47,052 nt of DNA from an uncultured Hydrogenophaga sp. (GCF_958439165.1 NZ_OY288127.1:1-47052), one strand, 5' to 3'; positions 23,466 to 32,615 are shown, counted from the stretch's first letter. Notes: generated by a model from the letters alone, not told the origin. A program made the numbers and translations.

Positions 23466-26036
23466 ATGCCCCAAGCCAAGCTCACCCTCGCCCGCCTCGA
23501 AAGCCTGTTGATGACCGCCTGCGACGCGCTGCGCGGCAACATGGACGCCAGCGAGTACAAGGAATACATCTTCGGCATCTTGTTCCTCAAACGCGCCAGC
23601 GACCTGTTCGACCAGCGCCAGGCCGAAATCCGACAAGACGCTGAAGCCGCTGGCCTGCCGGAGGCCGACATCCTTCAACTGCTCGAAGACGCGGACCAGT
23701 ACTCCGGCAAATACTTTTTTGTGCCCAAGCGCGCCCGCTGGAATACGCCTTGGGCCGAGTACGTCATCGACCAACACGGCGAGCTGCAGGCCACCCATTA
23801 CCCGGCGCTCAAGCACGTCAAGGAAAACGTCGGCTCCATGCTCAACAAGGCGCTGGAAGCCCTGGAAGACGAAAACCCCGACGCCCTGCAGGACGTGCTC
23901 AAGGGCACCATCAACTTCAACCGCAAGATCGGCCAGACCACGCTGGACGACGACACCCTGGTCGATTTCATCCATAACTTCGACAAGATCCCGCTGCGCG
24001 ACGAAGACTTTGAATTCCCCGACCTGCTGGGCGCCGCCTACGAGTGGCTGATCAAGTACTTCGCCGACTCCGCCGGCAAGAAGGCCGGCGAGTTCTACAC
24101 CCCGGCCGAGGTGGTGCGCATCTGCGTGGAAATCTGCGACCCGCGCGAAGGCATGAGCGTGTACGACCCCACGGTTGGCTCGGGCGGCATGCTGATCCAG
24201 GCGCGCGACTACCTGCGCGAACACGGGGCCAACCCGTCCGAGCTGGCGCTGTTCGGTCAGGAAAAGATGGGCACCACCTGGTCCATCTGCAAGATGAACA
24301 TGCTGTTGCACGGCATCTCGCACGCCGACATCCGCCAGCAAGACACGCTGCGCGAGCCGCAGCACAAGACCGAACAGAACGAGCTGCGCCGCTTCGACCG
24401 CGTGCTGGCTAACCCGCCCTTCAGCCAGAACTACATCAAGAAAGACATGGTCTTCCCCGGCCGCTTCCCGGTATGGATGCCCGAGAAAGGCAAGAAGGCC
24501 GACCTGATGTTCGTGCAGCACATGCTGGCCGTGCTCAAGGCCGACGGGCGGCTGGCCACCGTGATGCCGCACGGCGTGCTGTTCCGTGGCGGTGAAGAGC
24601 GCGAAGCCCGCAAACACTTCATCGACCACGGCCACCTGGAAGCCGTCATCGGCCTGCCCAGCAACCTGTTCTACGGCACCGGCATCCCGGCCTGCATCCT
24701 GGTGCTCAACAAGGCCGGCGCCGCGCAGCGCCAGCACGTGCTCTTCATCAACGCCGACCGCGAATACCGCGAAGGCAAGGCCCAGAACCACCTGCGCCCC
24801 GAAGACATCGACAAGATCGTGCACGCCTACCGCGCCGGGCAGGACATCCCCGCCTATGCCCGCCGCGTGCCGGTGGCCGAGATCGTGGCAGAGGACTACA
24901 ACTGCAACATCCGCCGCCACGTGGACAACGCCCCGCCGCCCGAGCCGCATGACGTGCGCGCCCACCTGCACGGCGGCGTGCCCTTGAATGAGATCGACGC
25001 CCTGGCCCACTTCTGGCAGAACTACGAGGGCCTGCGCGACAGCTGCTTTGCACCCCGGGCAGAAGGCACTTACGCAGACTTCACCCCCGCCCTGGCCGAA
25101 CAGCGTGCCATTGCCGAGCTGGTCAAAACACACCCTGGCGTGCTGGCCCGCCAGCAAGGCTTCATGACCGCGCTGCAAGCCTGGTGGCAGCAGCACCTGC
25201 CGCTCATCACCGCGCTAGCGCCCGACCCCAACAACCAGGCCGCCCGGGTCACCAACGCCTACGCCCTGCGCAGCACACTGCTGGCCAGCATCGAACGGAC
25301 CTTTGCCGGCCCCGACGCGCCGCAAACCCTGCTCAGCCGCTTCCAGGTGCGCGGCGCGTTCGCCAACTACTGGCAGCAGCTCGCGGCCGACTTTAAGTCC
25401 ATCGCGGCCAGCGGCTGGGGCGCCGAACTCATCCCGGACCAGGACATCCTGCAAAGCCAGTTCCCGCAGGTGCTGGCCGAGCTGGAACAGCAACACGCCC
25501 GCCTGGCCGAGCTGCAAGCCCTGTTTGCGGCTGCGAGCGAAGAAGACTTTGAAGACGCCGATGACACCGGCGTGCTGCCCGCCGACGAGGTGAAAGCCCT
25601 CAAGGTGAATCTGAAAGAAACCAAGGGCCTGCTCAAGCTCGCCAAACGCGACCCGGCCCTGGGTGACGTGGCGCAACTGCAGCGCGAGGTGGATCGTTTG
25701 GAGGCGCAACTGGCCCGCCACAAGCAGCTGGAAGACGAAGCCAAGGCACTGAAGGTGCTGATCAAAAGCACCACGCAGAACCGCGACGCACTGGTGGCCC
25801 AGGCAAGAGCCAGGATCGGCAACGACGAGGCCCGCCAGGTCATCACCGAACGCCTGGGACAGGTGCTGATAGACAGCTACCAGCACTACCTGCGCGCCGA
25901 CCAACGCGCCTGCGTGGTCGCCATCGATAACCTGTGGCGCAAGTACGCGGTGACCGCGCGGCAGATCGAGGCCGAGCGCGATGCGGCGGCGGAGGAGCTG
26001 CAGCGGTTTTTGGTGGAGCTGGGTTATGTGGACTGA
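23466..26036 (+). CDS. hsdM: Type I restriction-modification methyltransferase subunit (HsdM), C-terminally extended
   Basis: The M subunit of a type I system; with HsdS it methylates adenine in the recognition site using S-adenosylmethionine. It has 856 residues, against about 480-550 for typical HsdM. The N-terminal helical domain (MPQAKLTLARLESLLMTACDAL) is followed by motif I DPTVGSGG (234-241) and catalytic motif IV NPPF (316-319). The extra length is a C-terminal region (about 500-856) ending in a charged predicted coiled coil (RLEAQLARHKQLEDEAKALK). It is the first gene of the island operon and overlaps hsdS by 11 nt. Long HsdM proteins of this type are known in Proteobacteria. The extension probably contacts HsdS or HsdR (inference). 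Confidence 0.95.
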   Translation: MPQAKLTLARLESLLMTACDALRGNMDASEYKEYIFGILFLKRASDLFDQRQAEIRQDAEAAGLPEADILQLLEDADQYSGKYFFVPKRARWNTPWAEYVIDQHGELQATHYPALKHVKENVGSMLNKALEALEDENPDALQDVLKGTINFNRKIGQTTLDDDTLVDFIHNFDKIPLRDEDFEFPDLLGAAYEWLIKYFADSAGKKAGEFYTPAEVVRICVEICDPREGMSVYDPTVGSGGMLIQARDYLREHGANPSELALFGQEKMGTTWSICKMNMLLHGISHADIRQQDTLREPQHKTEQNELRRFDRVLANPPFSQNYIKKDMVFPGRFPVWMPEKGKKADLMFVQHMLAVLKADGRLATVMPHGVLFRGGEEREARKHFIDHGHLEAVIGLPSNLFYGTGIPACILVLNKAGAAQRQHVLFINADREYREGKAQNHLRPEDIDKIVHAYRAGQDIPAYARRVPVAEIVAEDYNCNIRRHVDNAPPPEPHDVRAHLHGGVPLNEIDALAHFWQNYEGLRDSCFAPRAEGTYADFTPALAEQRAIAELVKTHPGVLARQQGFMTALQAWWQQHLPLITALAPDPNNQAARVTNAYALRSTLLASIERTFAGPDAPQTLLSRFQVRGAFANYWQQLAADFKSIAASGWGAELIPDQDILQSQFPQVLAELEQQHARLAELQALFAAASEEDFEDADDTGVLPADEVKALKVNLKETKGLLKLAKRDPALGDVAQLQREVDRLEAQLARHKQLEDEAKALKVLIKSTTQNRDALVAQARARIGNDEARQVITERLGQVLIDSYQHYLRADQRACVVAIDNLWRKYAVTARQIEAERDAAAEELQRFLVELGYVD

Positions 26037-27306
26037 ATCCCGACTCGACCAACTCGCATTCATCTCCAGCGGCGGCACACCGTCAAGGGACGTTGACGAG
26101 TTTTGGGGCGGTGACATTCCATGGGTCACCCCGACCGATATCACCGCCTGTCAAACCAACTATGTCGTTGAGACAGCAGATCGCATCACCAAGAAAGGTC
26201 TGCTGAGCTCAGCGGCCAAGCTGCTGCCTCCAGGGACCATCCTGCTCACATCCAGGGCGACCGTTGGTGTTTCTCGCATCGCTGGCTTGGCCTTGACCAC
26301 GAACCAAGGCTTCAAGAATCTCATTCCTCAGCCTCATGTCGATGGAACGTTTCTTTTCTATCAGGTGCAAAGGCAACGGGCAGTCTTCGAACGCTATGCA
26401 GCGGGGAGCACCTTTCCCGAAATCAACAAGAAGGACACCGCGCGCGTATTGATCGCACACCCGCTAGGCAAATCGACGCAACAGCGGATTGCGTCTGTCA
26501 TCTCCTGCATCGACACCGCCATCGAAAAAATCGAAACCCTGATCGCCAAGCACCAGCAGATCAAGGCCGGCCTGATGCACGACCTGTTCACCCGCGGCGT
26601 GCTGCCCAACGGCCAACTCCGCCCACCCCGCAGCGTGGCGCCGGAGCTGTATCAGAAAACAACGCTGGGGTGGATTCCTCGCGACTGGACCGTCGCAGCC
26701 CTGAATGACAAAGTCAATCCAGCAAGACCCATCGTCTACGGAATCCTGATGCCAGGTTACGGACACCCGGGAGGGGTGCCGGTGGTCAAGGTAAAAGACA
26801 TTCGCGATAGATCCATCGACGCCGCCAACCTGTTGTTGACTTCTCCAGCCACAGATCAAGAGTACCGAAGGTCCAGATTGAAAGGCGGAGACGTTCTCTT
26901 CACCATTCGGGGCACCGTGGGCCGCGTGTCTCTTGTTCCAGCGGCACTGGAGAACGCAAACATCACGCAGGACACCGCGCGCATAGACCTGCTTGGTGTG
27001 AGCAACACATTCATAAGCCTCTTTATGGAGTCTTCAGCAGCAAAGCGCTTCTTCGAGATCAACACCCTTGGCGTTGCCGTTCAAGGTATCAACTTGGGAG
27101 AGCTACGGAAGCTACCTATCCCTGTGCCGTCGCAGGACGAGCAAGAGGAAATCTCCGCTCGTCTGTTCTGCTGTCTGGAGTACATAGACAACGAAGTCGC
27201 CAAGAAACACAAGCTGGAGGCACAAAAACTCGGCCTCATGCAAGACCTGCTCACCGGTCGCGTCCCGGTGCCCGTGCGCGCAGAACCCGCCGAGACCGCC
27301 GCGTGA
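26026..27306 (+). CDS. hsdS: Type I restriction-modification specificity subunit (HsdS)
   Basis: Determines the bipartite DNA target of the type I complex. It has 426 residues from ATG 26026 (MWTESRLDQLAFISSGGTPS), overlapping the end of hsdM; the frame continues 15 codons upstream, but those duplicate hsdM coding sequence out of frame. Two target-recognition domains (about 1-160 and 215-380) each end in a conserved helical spacer, IEKIETLIAKHQQIKAGLMHDL and EVAKKHKLEAQKLGLMQDLL. The domains are unlike each other, so the target half-sites should differ. GC is visibly lower in both recognition domains than in hsdM, as expected for exchanged specificity modules. The stop overlaps the GTG of the next gene (GTGA). 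Confidence 0.95.
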   Translation: MWTESRLDQLAFISSGGTPSRDVDEFWGGDIPWVTPTDITACQTNYVVETADRITKKGLLSSAAKLLPPGTILLTSRATVGVSRIAGLALTTNQGFKNLIPQPHVDGTFLFYQVQRQRAVFERYAAGSTFPEINKKDTARVLIAHPLGKSTQQRIASVISCIDTAIEKIETLIAKHQQIKAGLMHDLFTRGVLPNGQLRPPRSVAPELYQKTTLGWIPRDWTVAALNDKVNPARPIVYGILMPGYGHPGGVPVVKVKDIRDRSIDAANLLLTSPATDQEYRRSRLKGGDVLFTIRGTVGRVSLVPAALENANITQDTARIDLLGVSNTFISLFMESSAAKRFFEINTLGVAVQGINLGELRKLPIPVPSQDEQEEISARLFCCLEYIDNEVAKKHKLEAQKLGLMQDLLTGRVPVPVRAEPAETAA

Positions 27307-27767
27307 TCAGCTACCACCAGGGCGACCTGCTCGCCGCCGATGTGGACGCGCTGGTCAACGCGGTGAACACCGTGGGCGTGATGGTCAAGGGCATTGCGCT
27401 GGCGTTCAAGAACCGCTTCCCGGCCAACTTCCAGGCCTACGCGACGGCCTGCCAGCGCGGCGAGGTGGTCACGGGCCACATGTTCGTGACCGAGACCCAG
27501 GCCCTGCTGGGCCCGCGCTGGATCGTCAACTTCCCGACCAAGCAGCACTGGCGCGACCCGTCGCGGCTGGCGTGGGTACAGAGCGGCCTGCAGGACCTGC
27601 GGCGCTTTCTGCTGGCGGAAGGCGTGAAGTCGGTGGCGCTGCCCGCCCTGGGCGCCGGGCTGGGCGGGCTGAGCTGGCCGGCGGTGCGCGCCGAGATAGC
27701 AGCCGCTCTGGCAGACTTGCCTGTGGACGTTCGCGTGTACGAACCGCTGGCTACGGGCGGACCCTGA
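27303..27767 (+). CDS. DarG-like macrodomain protein (predicted ADP-ribosyl hydrolase)
   Basis: A 154-residue single macrodomain from GTG 27303, overlapping hsdS by 4 nt. The pattern DVDALVNAVNTVGVMVKGIA and IVNFPTKQHWRDPSRL is that of DarG, which removes ADP-ribose from thymidine in DNA and neutralises the toxin DarT. N22 and K80 stand at the numbers I recall as catalytic in Thermus aquaticus DarG. The glycine-rich loop reads VMVKG where MGKG is usual, a Gly-to-Val change at residue 28. The C-terminal DarT-binding domain of full DarG is absent and no DarT is seen nearby. It may protect host DNA from an ADP-ribosylating phage or toxin enzyme, or regulate the restriction complex (inference). 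Confidence 0.88.
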   Translation: MISYHQGDLLAADVDALVNAVNTVGVMVKGIALAFKNRFPANFQAYATACQRGEVVTGHMFVTETQALLGPRWIVNFPTKQHWRDPSRLAWVQSGLQDLRRFLLAEGVKSVALPALGAGLGGLSWPAVRAEIAAALADLPVDVRVYEPLATGGP

Positions 27768-27802
27768 CCTGCCCACCGCCCGACCGGATTGAGGGCGGAG
27801 GA

Positions 27803-27817
27803 TTCGATACAGTCGAA
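27803..27817. promoter_or_regulatory. Inverted repeat in the gap before the nucleotidyltransferase gene
   Basis: TTCGA-tacag-TCGAA, a perfect 5-bp dyad, in the only real gap (92 nt) within the island operon. A second dyad, CCGCCC/GGGCGG, lies just upstream at 27776-27798. Together they might form an operator or an attenuator for the downstream genes. No clear promoter boxes were found. Confidence 0.3.
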
Positions 27818-27859
27818 GCGAAATGACAGCGTTTGAATACAAATCAAGGAGGTCAACGC

Positions 27860-28432
27860 ATGCCAACGGTCGCCATACCGGCCTGGTCGCCCCAAGGGGT
27901 GCTGCCGCCCATCAACTCGCTAGATGCCACCAGCGCCGACCGTTCACCCTACGAGGTGACGCTGCTGGACCTGGTGATGCGCTTCGCGACATCGCAGGCG
28001 CGTTGCCAGATCCTGCAAGGGCTTCTAGCCTACCGCAGCGAACTACACGCCATGGGGCTGCAACAGGGGTTTCAGTGGATCGACGGCAGCTTTGCCGAGC
28101 ATGTGGAAATACTGGAACAGCGCGTGCCCAAAGACGTGGACGTGGTGTCGTTTGTTCACGTGCCCGCGAACTTCAACCCGTCCCCGCCTCAATTGCTGGT
28201 GCTCGATCACGATCAAGCCAAATTGGCCTATCTGGTGGACGCTTATTTTGTTGAAATCAATCTGCTGCCGCCGGACAATCTAATCAAGCAATCAACCTAC
28301 TGGTACAGCATGTGGTCTCACAGACGCAATCAGGCTTGGAAAGGCTATCTGCAGGTGGATATGTCGCCCGCTGAGGATGCTGCTGCCCACGCCTGGTTGA
28401 CCGCCCATATAGCTGGAGGTGTTGCACCATGA
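27860..28432 (+). CDS. Nucleotidyltransferase-like protein (DUF6932-like)
   Basis: A 190-residue protein from ATG 27860 (MPTVAIPAWSPQG) with an ideal AAGGAGG 7 nt upstream; a TTG nine codons earlier was rejected. It resembles the DUF6932 group of minimal nucleotidyltransferases: FQWIDGSFAE (D75-G76-S77) is followed 15 residues later by KDVDVVSF (D92, D94), the GS...DxD metal-binding arrangement, and then YFVEI (E132) as a possible third carboxylate. The name is from memory and was not searched. Such proteins occur in defence islands and in toxin-antitoxin-like pairs that modify tRNA or proteins by nucleotide transfer. It overlaps the next gene by 4 nt (ATGA), and its local GC is lower than in hsdM/hsdR. 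Confidence 0.75.
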   Translation: MPTVAIPAWSPQGVLPPINSLDATSADRSPYEVTLLDLVMRFATSQARCQILQGLLAYRSELHAMGLQQGFQWIDGSFAEHVEILEQRVPKDVDVVSFVHVPANFNPSPPQLLVLDHDQAKLAYLVDAYFVEINLLPPDNLIKQSTYWYSMWSHRRNQAWKGYLQVDMSPAEDAAAHAWLTAHIAGGVAP

Positions 28433-29355
28433 TCACCACCGAACACCAACAACTGTTGGCAGAAAAGAGCTTTCTCAGCCGAGATTTAGCTGAGATTCCC
28501 GCGGCTGCCATGCTGACCCGGCGCAGTCTCGAAGCGCGCCTGCGTCATGTGGAAGCAGCGATTGCAACCATTGACTTGGCCGGGCCGGCTCCAGCACGCG
28601 CCCGTCTGACCTTCAACGGTCTGCCCGTGGTGGGCAGCCACGGAATCTTTGCGGACTTCGGTATGAAGGCCATGAGCAGCTTCACCGAAGCGGTGGCCGC
28701 CATGGCGGCTTCGTTGTCTGCACCGCTGGCACCGATGGGGCCGATTCCGAACCGCGATCAAAACCAGCTCCTGATCACCAACACCGCGCTTGGGTCGTTC
28801 GGTTTCGAGCTGGAAGAGTACCGCCCGCAACAGCCGGCTGTTGCGGTGGAGAGCCCGGTGGCCATTGCGCTGGAGCGCACGCGCAGCCTGCTTCAGAGCA
28901 CGCAGGGGAACGACGAAGAACTCGCCGACGTTGCGTCGGAAACGGATCAGCGCGCCTTGGAAAAGGTCCGTGCGTTCCTGAGGGTTTTGTCTGAGAACGA
29001 TGCCGTCTGTGCCTTGCAGTACGGGGATGCAGTCGTGCGTTTTCAGGATGTGGGGCAAATTCGTCAGAGTCTGGCCCGACTGGAAGCGGACAACCTGCAC
29101 GAACGTCAAGAAGTGCTTCCTGGCTTCTTTGAGGGCTCACTTCCCAATGCAAGGACGTTTGAGTTCAAGCTGGCCAGCGATGGACAGGTCATTCGCGGGA
29201 AGATCGCGCCAGCGGTGCAGAACGTCGAAGAAATCAACAAGCATCTGCAACTTCGCGTCCAGATCCCGGTGACCATTACCCAGGTGGGTAAGGGCCGCCC
29301 GCGGTATGTGCTGACCCAGCTGCCGCAATGGCCGGCCGCTCAGGTCACGGGATGA
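28429..29355 (+). CDS. Unknown protein coupled to the nucleotidyltransferase-like gene
   Basis: A 308-residue protein with no recognised family. The first ~50 residues are a charged amphipathic helix (LLAEKSFLSRDLAEIP, RRSLEARLRHVEAAIATI), probably a coiled coil for oligomerisation. The middle (about 60-110) is hydrophobic/Ala-rich, followed by an acidic linker. The C-terminal third is beta-rich with basic patches (FEFKLASDGQVIRGKI, VGKGRPRYVLTQLP). It has no signal peptide. The ATG lies inside the stop of the upstream gene and its own stop overlaps the hsdR start (ATGA), so expression is locked between the two. The fixed pairing suggests a partner or target of the nucleotidyltransferase; the toxin or antitoxin role cannot be assigned. 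Confidence 0.8.
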   Translation: MITTEHQQLLAEKSFLSRDLAEIPAAAMLTRRSLEARLRHVEAAIATIDLAGPAPARARLTFNGLPVVGSHGIFADFGMKAMSSFTEAVAAMAASLSAPLAPMGPIPNRDQNQLLITNTALGSFGFELEEYRPQQPAVAVESPVAIALERTRSLLQSTQGNDEELADVASETDQRALEKVRAFLRVLSENDAVCALQYGDAVVRFQDVGQIRQSLARLEADNLHERQEVLPGFFEGSLPNARTFEFKLASDGQVIRGKIAPAVQNVEEINKHLQLRVQIPVTITQVGKGRPRYVLTQLPQWPAAQVTG

Positions 29356-32300
29356 GCGAATACACCGAGGTCGAACGCCCTTTCCTCGACCAGCTGGCCG
29401 TCCAAGGCTGGACTGTGATCGACCAAGGCCAGGGCGTGCCGCAGGACGCCACCCCCAGCCTGCGCCAGCACTTTCGCCAGACGCTGCTGCCGGGGGTGTT
29501 TGACGAATCGGTGCGCGCCATCAACACCACGGCCGACGGCCAGCCCTGGCTGACCGACCGGCAACTGGACGAGCTGCGCACCCAGCTGGCGCGCCACCCC
29601 AACCGCACGCTGCTGGAAGCCAACGAGGCGGTGCAGGCGCTGCTGTTCAAGGCGCAGGCCGACCGCAACGAGCTGACCGGCGAGGCCGACCCGGTGGTGC
29701 GGCTGATCGACTTTCACACGCCCGCCAACAACCGCTTTCATGCGATCAACCAGTTCCGCGTGGACACGCCGGGTTGTGTGAAGCCGTTCATCATCCCGGA
29801 CATCGTGCTGTTCGTGAACGGCATTCCGCTGGTGGTGGTGGAGTGCAAGAAGGGCTCGGAAACGTGCGCCAACCCGATGCAGGAGGCCTTTGTGCAACTG
29901 CAGCGCTACATGCGCCGCCGCGCCAAGACCGAGGCGGCCGGGTTGAAGGAAGGCGAGCCGCGCCTGTTCCACAGCAACCTGATGGTGGTGCGCAGCAGCG
30001 GCACGCTGGCGGACTACGGCACGATCACTTCAGAAGAAGAACACTTCTACGGCTGGAAGACGCTGTACCCGCAGGACGACGCGGCGCTGGCCGGTCTGAA
30101 CGCGCAGCAGCAGCTGGTGGCGGGCATGCTGACCCGGGGCAACCTGCTGCAGATTCTGCGCACCAGCGCGGTGTGCATGGACACGGACGGCGGCCCGCGG
30201 GTGAAGGTTGTGTGCCGCTACCAGCAGTTCCGCGCGGCGGGCAAGGTGGTGGAGCGGCTGCGCAGCGGCCCGACCGCTCTGGAGCGCAGCGGCGTGGTGT
30301 GGCACACGCAGGGCTCGGGCAAGTCGCTGACCATGGTGTTTCTGGCGCGCATGCTGCGCGCCAGCCGCGACCTGAGCGACCACAAGATCGTGCTGGTGAA
30401 CGACCGCACCGACCTGGAAGACCAGTTGGCCGACACGGCCACGCTGATCGGCGGCAAGGTGAACGTGATCGAAAGCCGCCAGGCGCTGCGCCAGGAACTG
30501 GCCAGCGACAGCTCGGACATCAACATGGTGATGGTCCACAAGTTCCAGGAACAAAAACAGACGCTGAGCAATACGGTGGCCGAGGCGCTAGGCACCTACC
30601 TGGCCATGCCGGCGGGCCAGACCTTTGGCGTGGTGAACCCGTCCAGCCGCATCGTGCTGATGATTGACGAGGCACACCGCACGCAAAGCTCGGAACTGGG
30701 TGAGAACCTATTCGAGGCCTTCCCTAACGCCACGCGCATCGCCTTCACCGGCACGCCGCTGATCACCGAACGCCATGGCGAAAAGCGTACGCACAAGCGA
30801 TTTGGCGAGCTGATCGACGTGTACCGAATCATGGATTCGGTACACGACGGGGCAACGCTGCAGATCCTGTACGAAGGCCGCACGGCCGACACCGCGCTGA
30901 ATCAGAAGCACGCCTTCGACACCGCGTTTGAAGACCTGTTCCGCGAGCGCAGCGAGGCGGAGCTGCTGGCAATCAAGAAGAAATACGGCGCGACAGGCGA
31001 CATCCTGGAAGCGAAGAACCGGATCGACGCGATTGCGCGCGACATCGTGCGGCACTACGTGGACAACATCCTGCCCAACGGTTTCAAGGCGCAGGTGGTG
31101 TGCCATTCGAAATTGGCGTGCATCCGCTACCAGGCGGGCATTGAGGCGGCACTGACCGAGCGGCTGGCGCAAGAGCGCGCCAAGGACGCGCCCGACGCCG
31201 CGCTGATCGAGCGGCTGGCTTTTCTCAAAACAGCGGTGGTGATTTCGTCGGACGGCACGAACGAGGCGGCCTTCATCACCCAGGCGCGCAAGCAGGCGGC
31301 ACAGACGCGCGCAGTGGACAACTTCTGCCGCAGCTTTGACCAGACAGACCCGGACAAGGCAAACACCGGCATTGCCTTCCTGATCGTTTGCGACATGCTG
31401 CTCACGGGTTTTGACGCGCCGATCGAGCAGGTGATGTACATCGACAAGAAGCTGCGCGAGCACACGCTGCTGCAGGCGATTGCCCGCACCAACCGGGTGA
31501 AGAAGGGCAAGAAGCGCGGCTACATCGTGGACTACATCGGCCTGGCGAACCACCTTACCGAGGCGCTGAGCCTGTACGCCGCAGCGGACGAGTTGCAGGA
31601 GTTGCAGGACGGTATGAAGAGCATCGCGTCCGAACTGCCGGTGCTGGAGGAACGCTACCAGCGCCTGCTGCAGCACTTTGAAGCATTGGGCGTGAAGCAC
31701 TTCAAGGCTTTCGTGACCAGCAACCTGCCGAATCTGGAAGCTGATGCAGCGGTCGTAAACGAGGCGGTGAAGGCGCTCAAGGACGAGAAGCAACGCGCTG
31801 ACTTCGAGGTGTACCTGAAGAAGTTTCTGATGAGCCTGGACATCGTGCTGCCGCGCCCGGACGCACAGCCTTACCGGGTGCCGGCGCGGCGCATGGGCTA
31901 TGTGCTGGAGGTGGCGAAGCAACGCTACAAGGACGTGAGCCTGAACCTGGGCAACGCGGGCGAAAAGGTGAAAGCGCTGATCAACGAGCACCTGATCAGC
32001 CTGGGCATCAACCCGAAGGTGCCGCCAGTGGAGCTGCTGGCCGAGGACTTCATGGCACAGCTGGCTGCCCACTCAGGCGGCAACCCCGAGGCCAAGGCCA
32101 GCGAGATGGAGCACGCCATCCGCAAGCACTGCACGGTGCACCACGACGAAGATCCGGCGTTCTACAAGAGCCTGTCGGCCAAGGTGGACGCACTGATCGA
32201 GCAGCACCAGGACCAGTGGGACTTGCTGGCCGAGAAGCTGGCCGAGCTGCGCGGCGAAGCCGTAGCCGGGCGCCAACAGGGCGAAGCAGGTATGAGCCGC

Positions 32301-32615
32301 GAAGCGACCACGTTTTACGAACACATTGCCCAAGTGGGCTTTGCGGATGGAGTGGTGGGTGAGACGGACAAGCCCGGCTTCAAGTCGCTGATGGAAGCGG
32401 TGGTGGAATTGCTGCAGGAGACGATTGGCAGCATCGACTTCTGGCAGAACCCGGACAAGCAGAAACGCTTGCGCGGGCTGATCAAGACCGAGATCACCAA
32501 GACCGGCATCGAAGCATTGAAAGCGAACCGCGAACGGGTGGCGGTGGAGATCATGCGACTGGCCAAGAACCGGCACGATGAACTGGTGCGCGCCGCGCGC
32601 GGGGGAGACACCTGA
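29352..32615 (+). CDS. hsdR: Type I restriction enzyme endonuclease/translocase subunit (HsdR)
   Basis: The R subunit, an ATP-driven DNA translocase and nuclease that cuts unmethylated DNA. It has 1087 residues from ATG 29352 (MSEYTEVERPFLDQL); the frame is open 8 codons upstream. The PD-(D/E)xK nuclease is DIVLFVNGIPLVVVECKK (D150, E164, K166). Superfamily 2 helicase motifs are Walker A GSGKS (321-325), NDRTDLEDQL, DEAH (439-442), FTGTPL and IARTNRV. The C-terminal helical domain extends to the stop. It begins in an ATGA overlap with the unknown gene, and its stop overlaps the ATG of the metallopeptidase gene by one base. All catalytic motifs appear intact. Confidence 0.96.
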   Translation: MSEYTEVERPFLDQLAVQGWTVIDQGQGVPQDATPSLRQHFRQTLLPGVFDESVRAINTTADGQPWLTDRQLDELRTQLARHPNRTLLEANEAVQALLFKAQADRNELTGEADPVVRLIDFHTPANNRFHAINQFRVDTPGCVKPFIIPDIVLFVNGIPLVVVECKKGSETCANPMQEAFVQLQRYMRRRAKTEAAGLKEGEPRLFHSNLMVVRSSGTLADYGTITSEEEHFYGWKTLYPQDDAALAGLNAQQQLVAGMLTRGNLLQILRTSAVCMDTDGGPRVKVVCRYQQFRAAGKVVERLRSGPTALERSGVVWHTQGSGKSLTMVFLARMLRASRDLSDHKIVLVNDRTDLEDQLADTATLIGGKVNVIESRQALRQELASDSSDINMVMVHKFQEQKQTLSNTVAEALGTYLAMPAGQTFGVVNPSSRIVLMIDEAHRTQSSELGENLFEAFPNATRIAFTGTPLITERHGEKRTHKRFGELIDVYRIMDSVHDGATLQILYEGRTADTALNQKHAFDTAFEDLFRERSEAELLAIKKKYGATGDILEAKNRIDAIARDIVRHYVDNILPNGFKAQVVCHSKLACIRYQAGIEAALTERLAQERAKDAPDAALIERLAFLKTAVVISSDGTNEAAFITQARKQAAQTRAVDNFCRSFDQTDPDKANTGIAFLIVCDMLLTGFDAPIEQVMYIDKKLREHTLLQAIARTNRVKKGKKRGYIVDYIGLANHLTEALSLYAAADELQELQDGMKSIASELPVLEERYQRLLQHFEALGVKHFKAFVTSNLPNLEADAAVVNEAVKALKDEKQRADFEVYLKKFLMSLDIVLPRPDAQPYRVPARRMGYVLEVAKQRYKDVSLNLGNAGEKVKALINEHLISLGINPKVPPVELLAEDFMAQLAAHSGGNPEAKASEMEHAIRKHCTVHHDEDPAFYKSLSAKVDALIEQHQDQWDLLAEKLAELRGEAVAGRQQGEAGMSREATTFYEHIAQVGFADGVVGETDKPGFKSLMEAVVELLQETIGSIDFWQNPDKQKRLRGLIKTEITKTGIEALKANRERVAVEIMRLAKNRHDELVRAARGGDT

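Noticed and set aside
27303..29355. A complete DarTG toxin-antitoxin pair
   Set aside because: The macrodomain is DarG-like but neither following protein resembles the ART-fold toxin DarT; the first has nucleotidyltransferase-like motifs instead.
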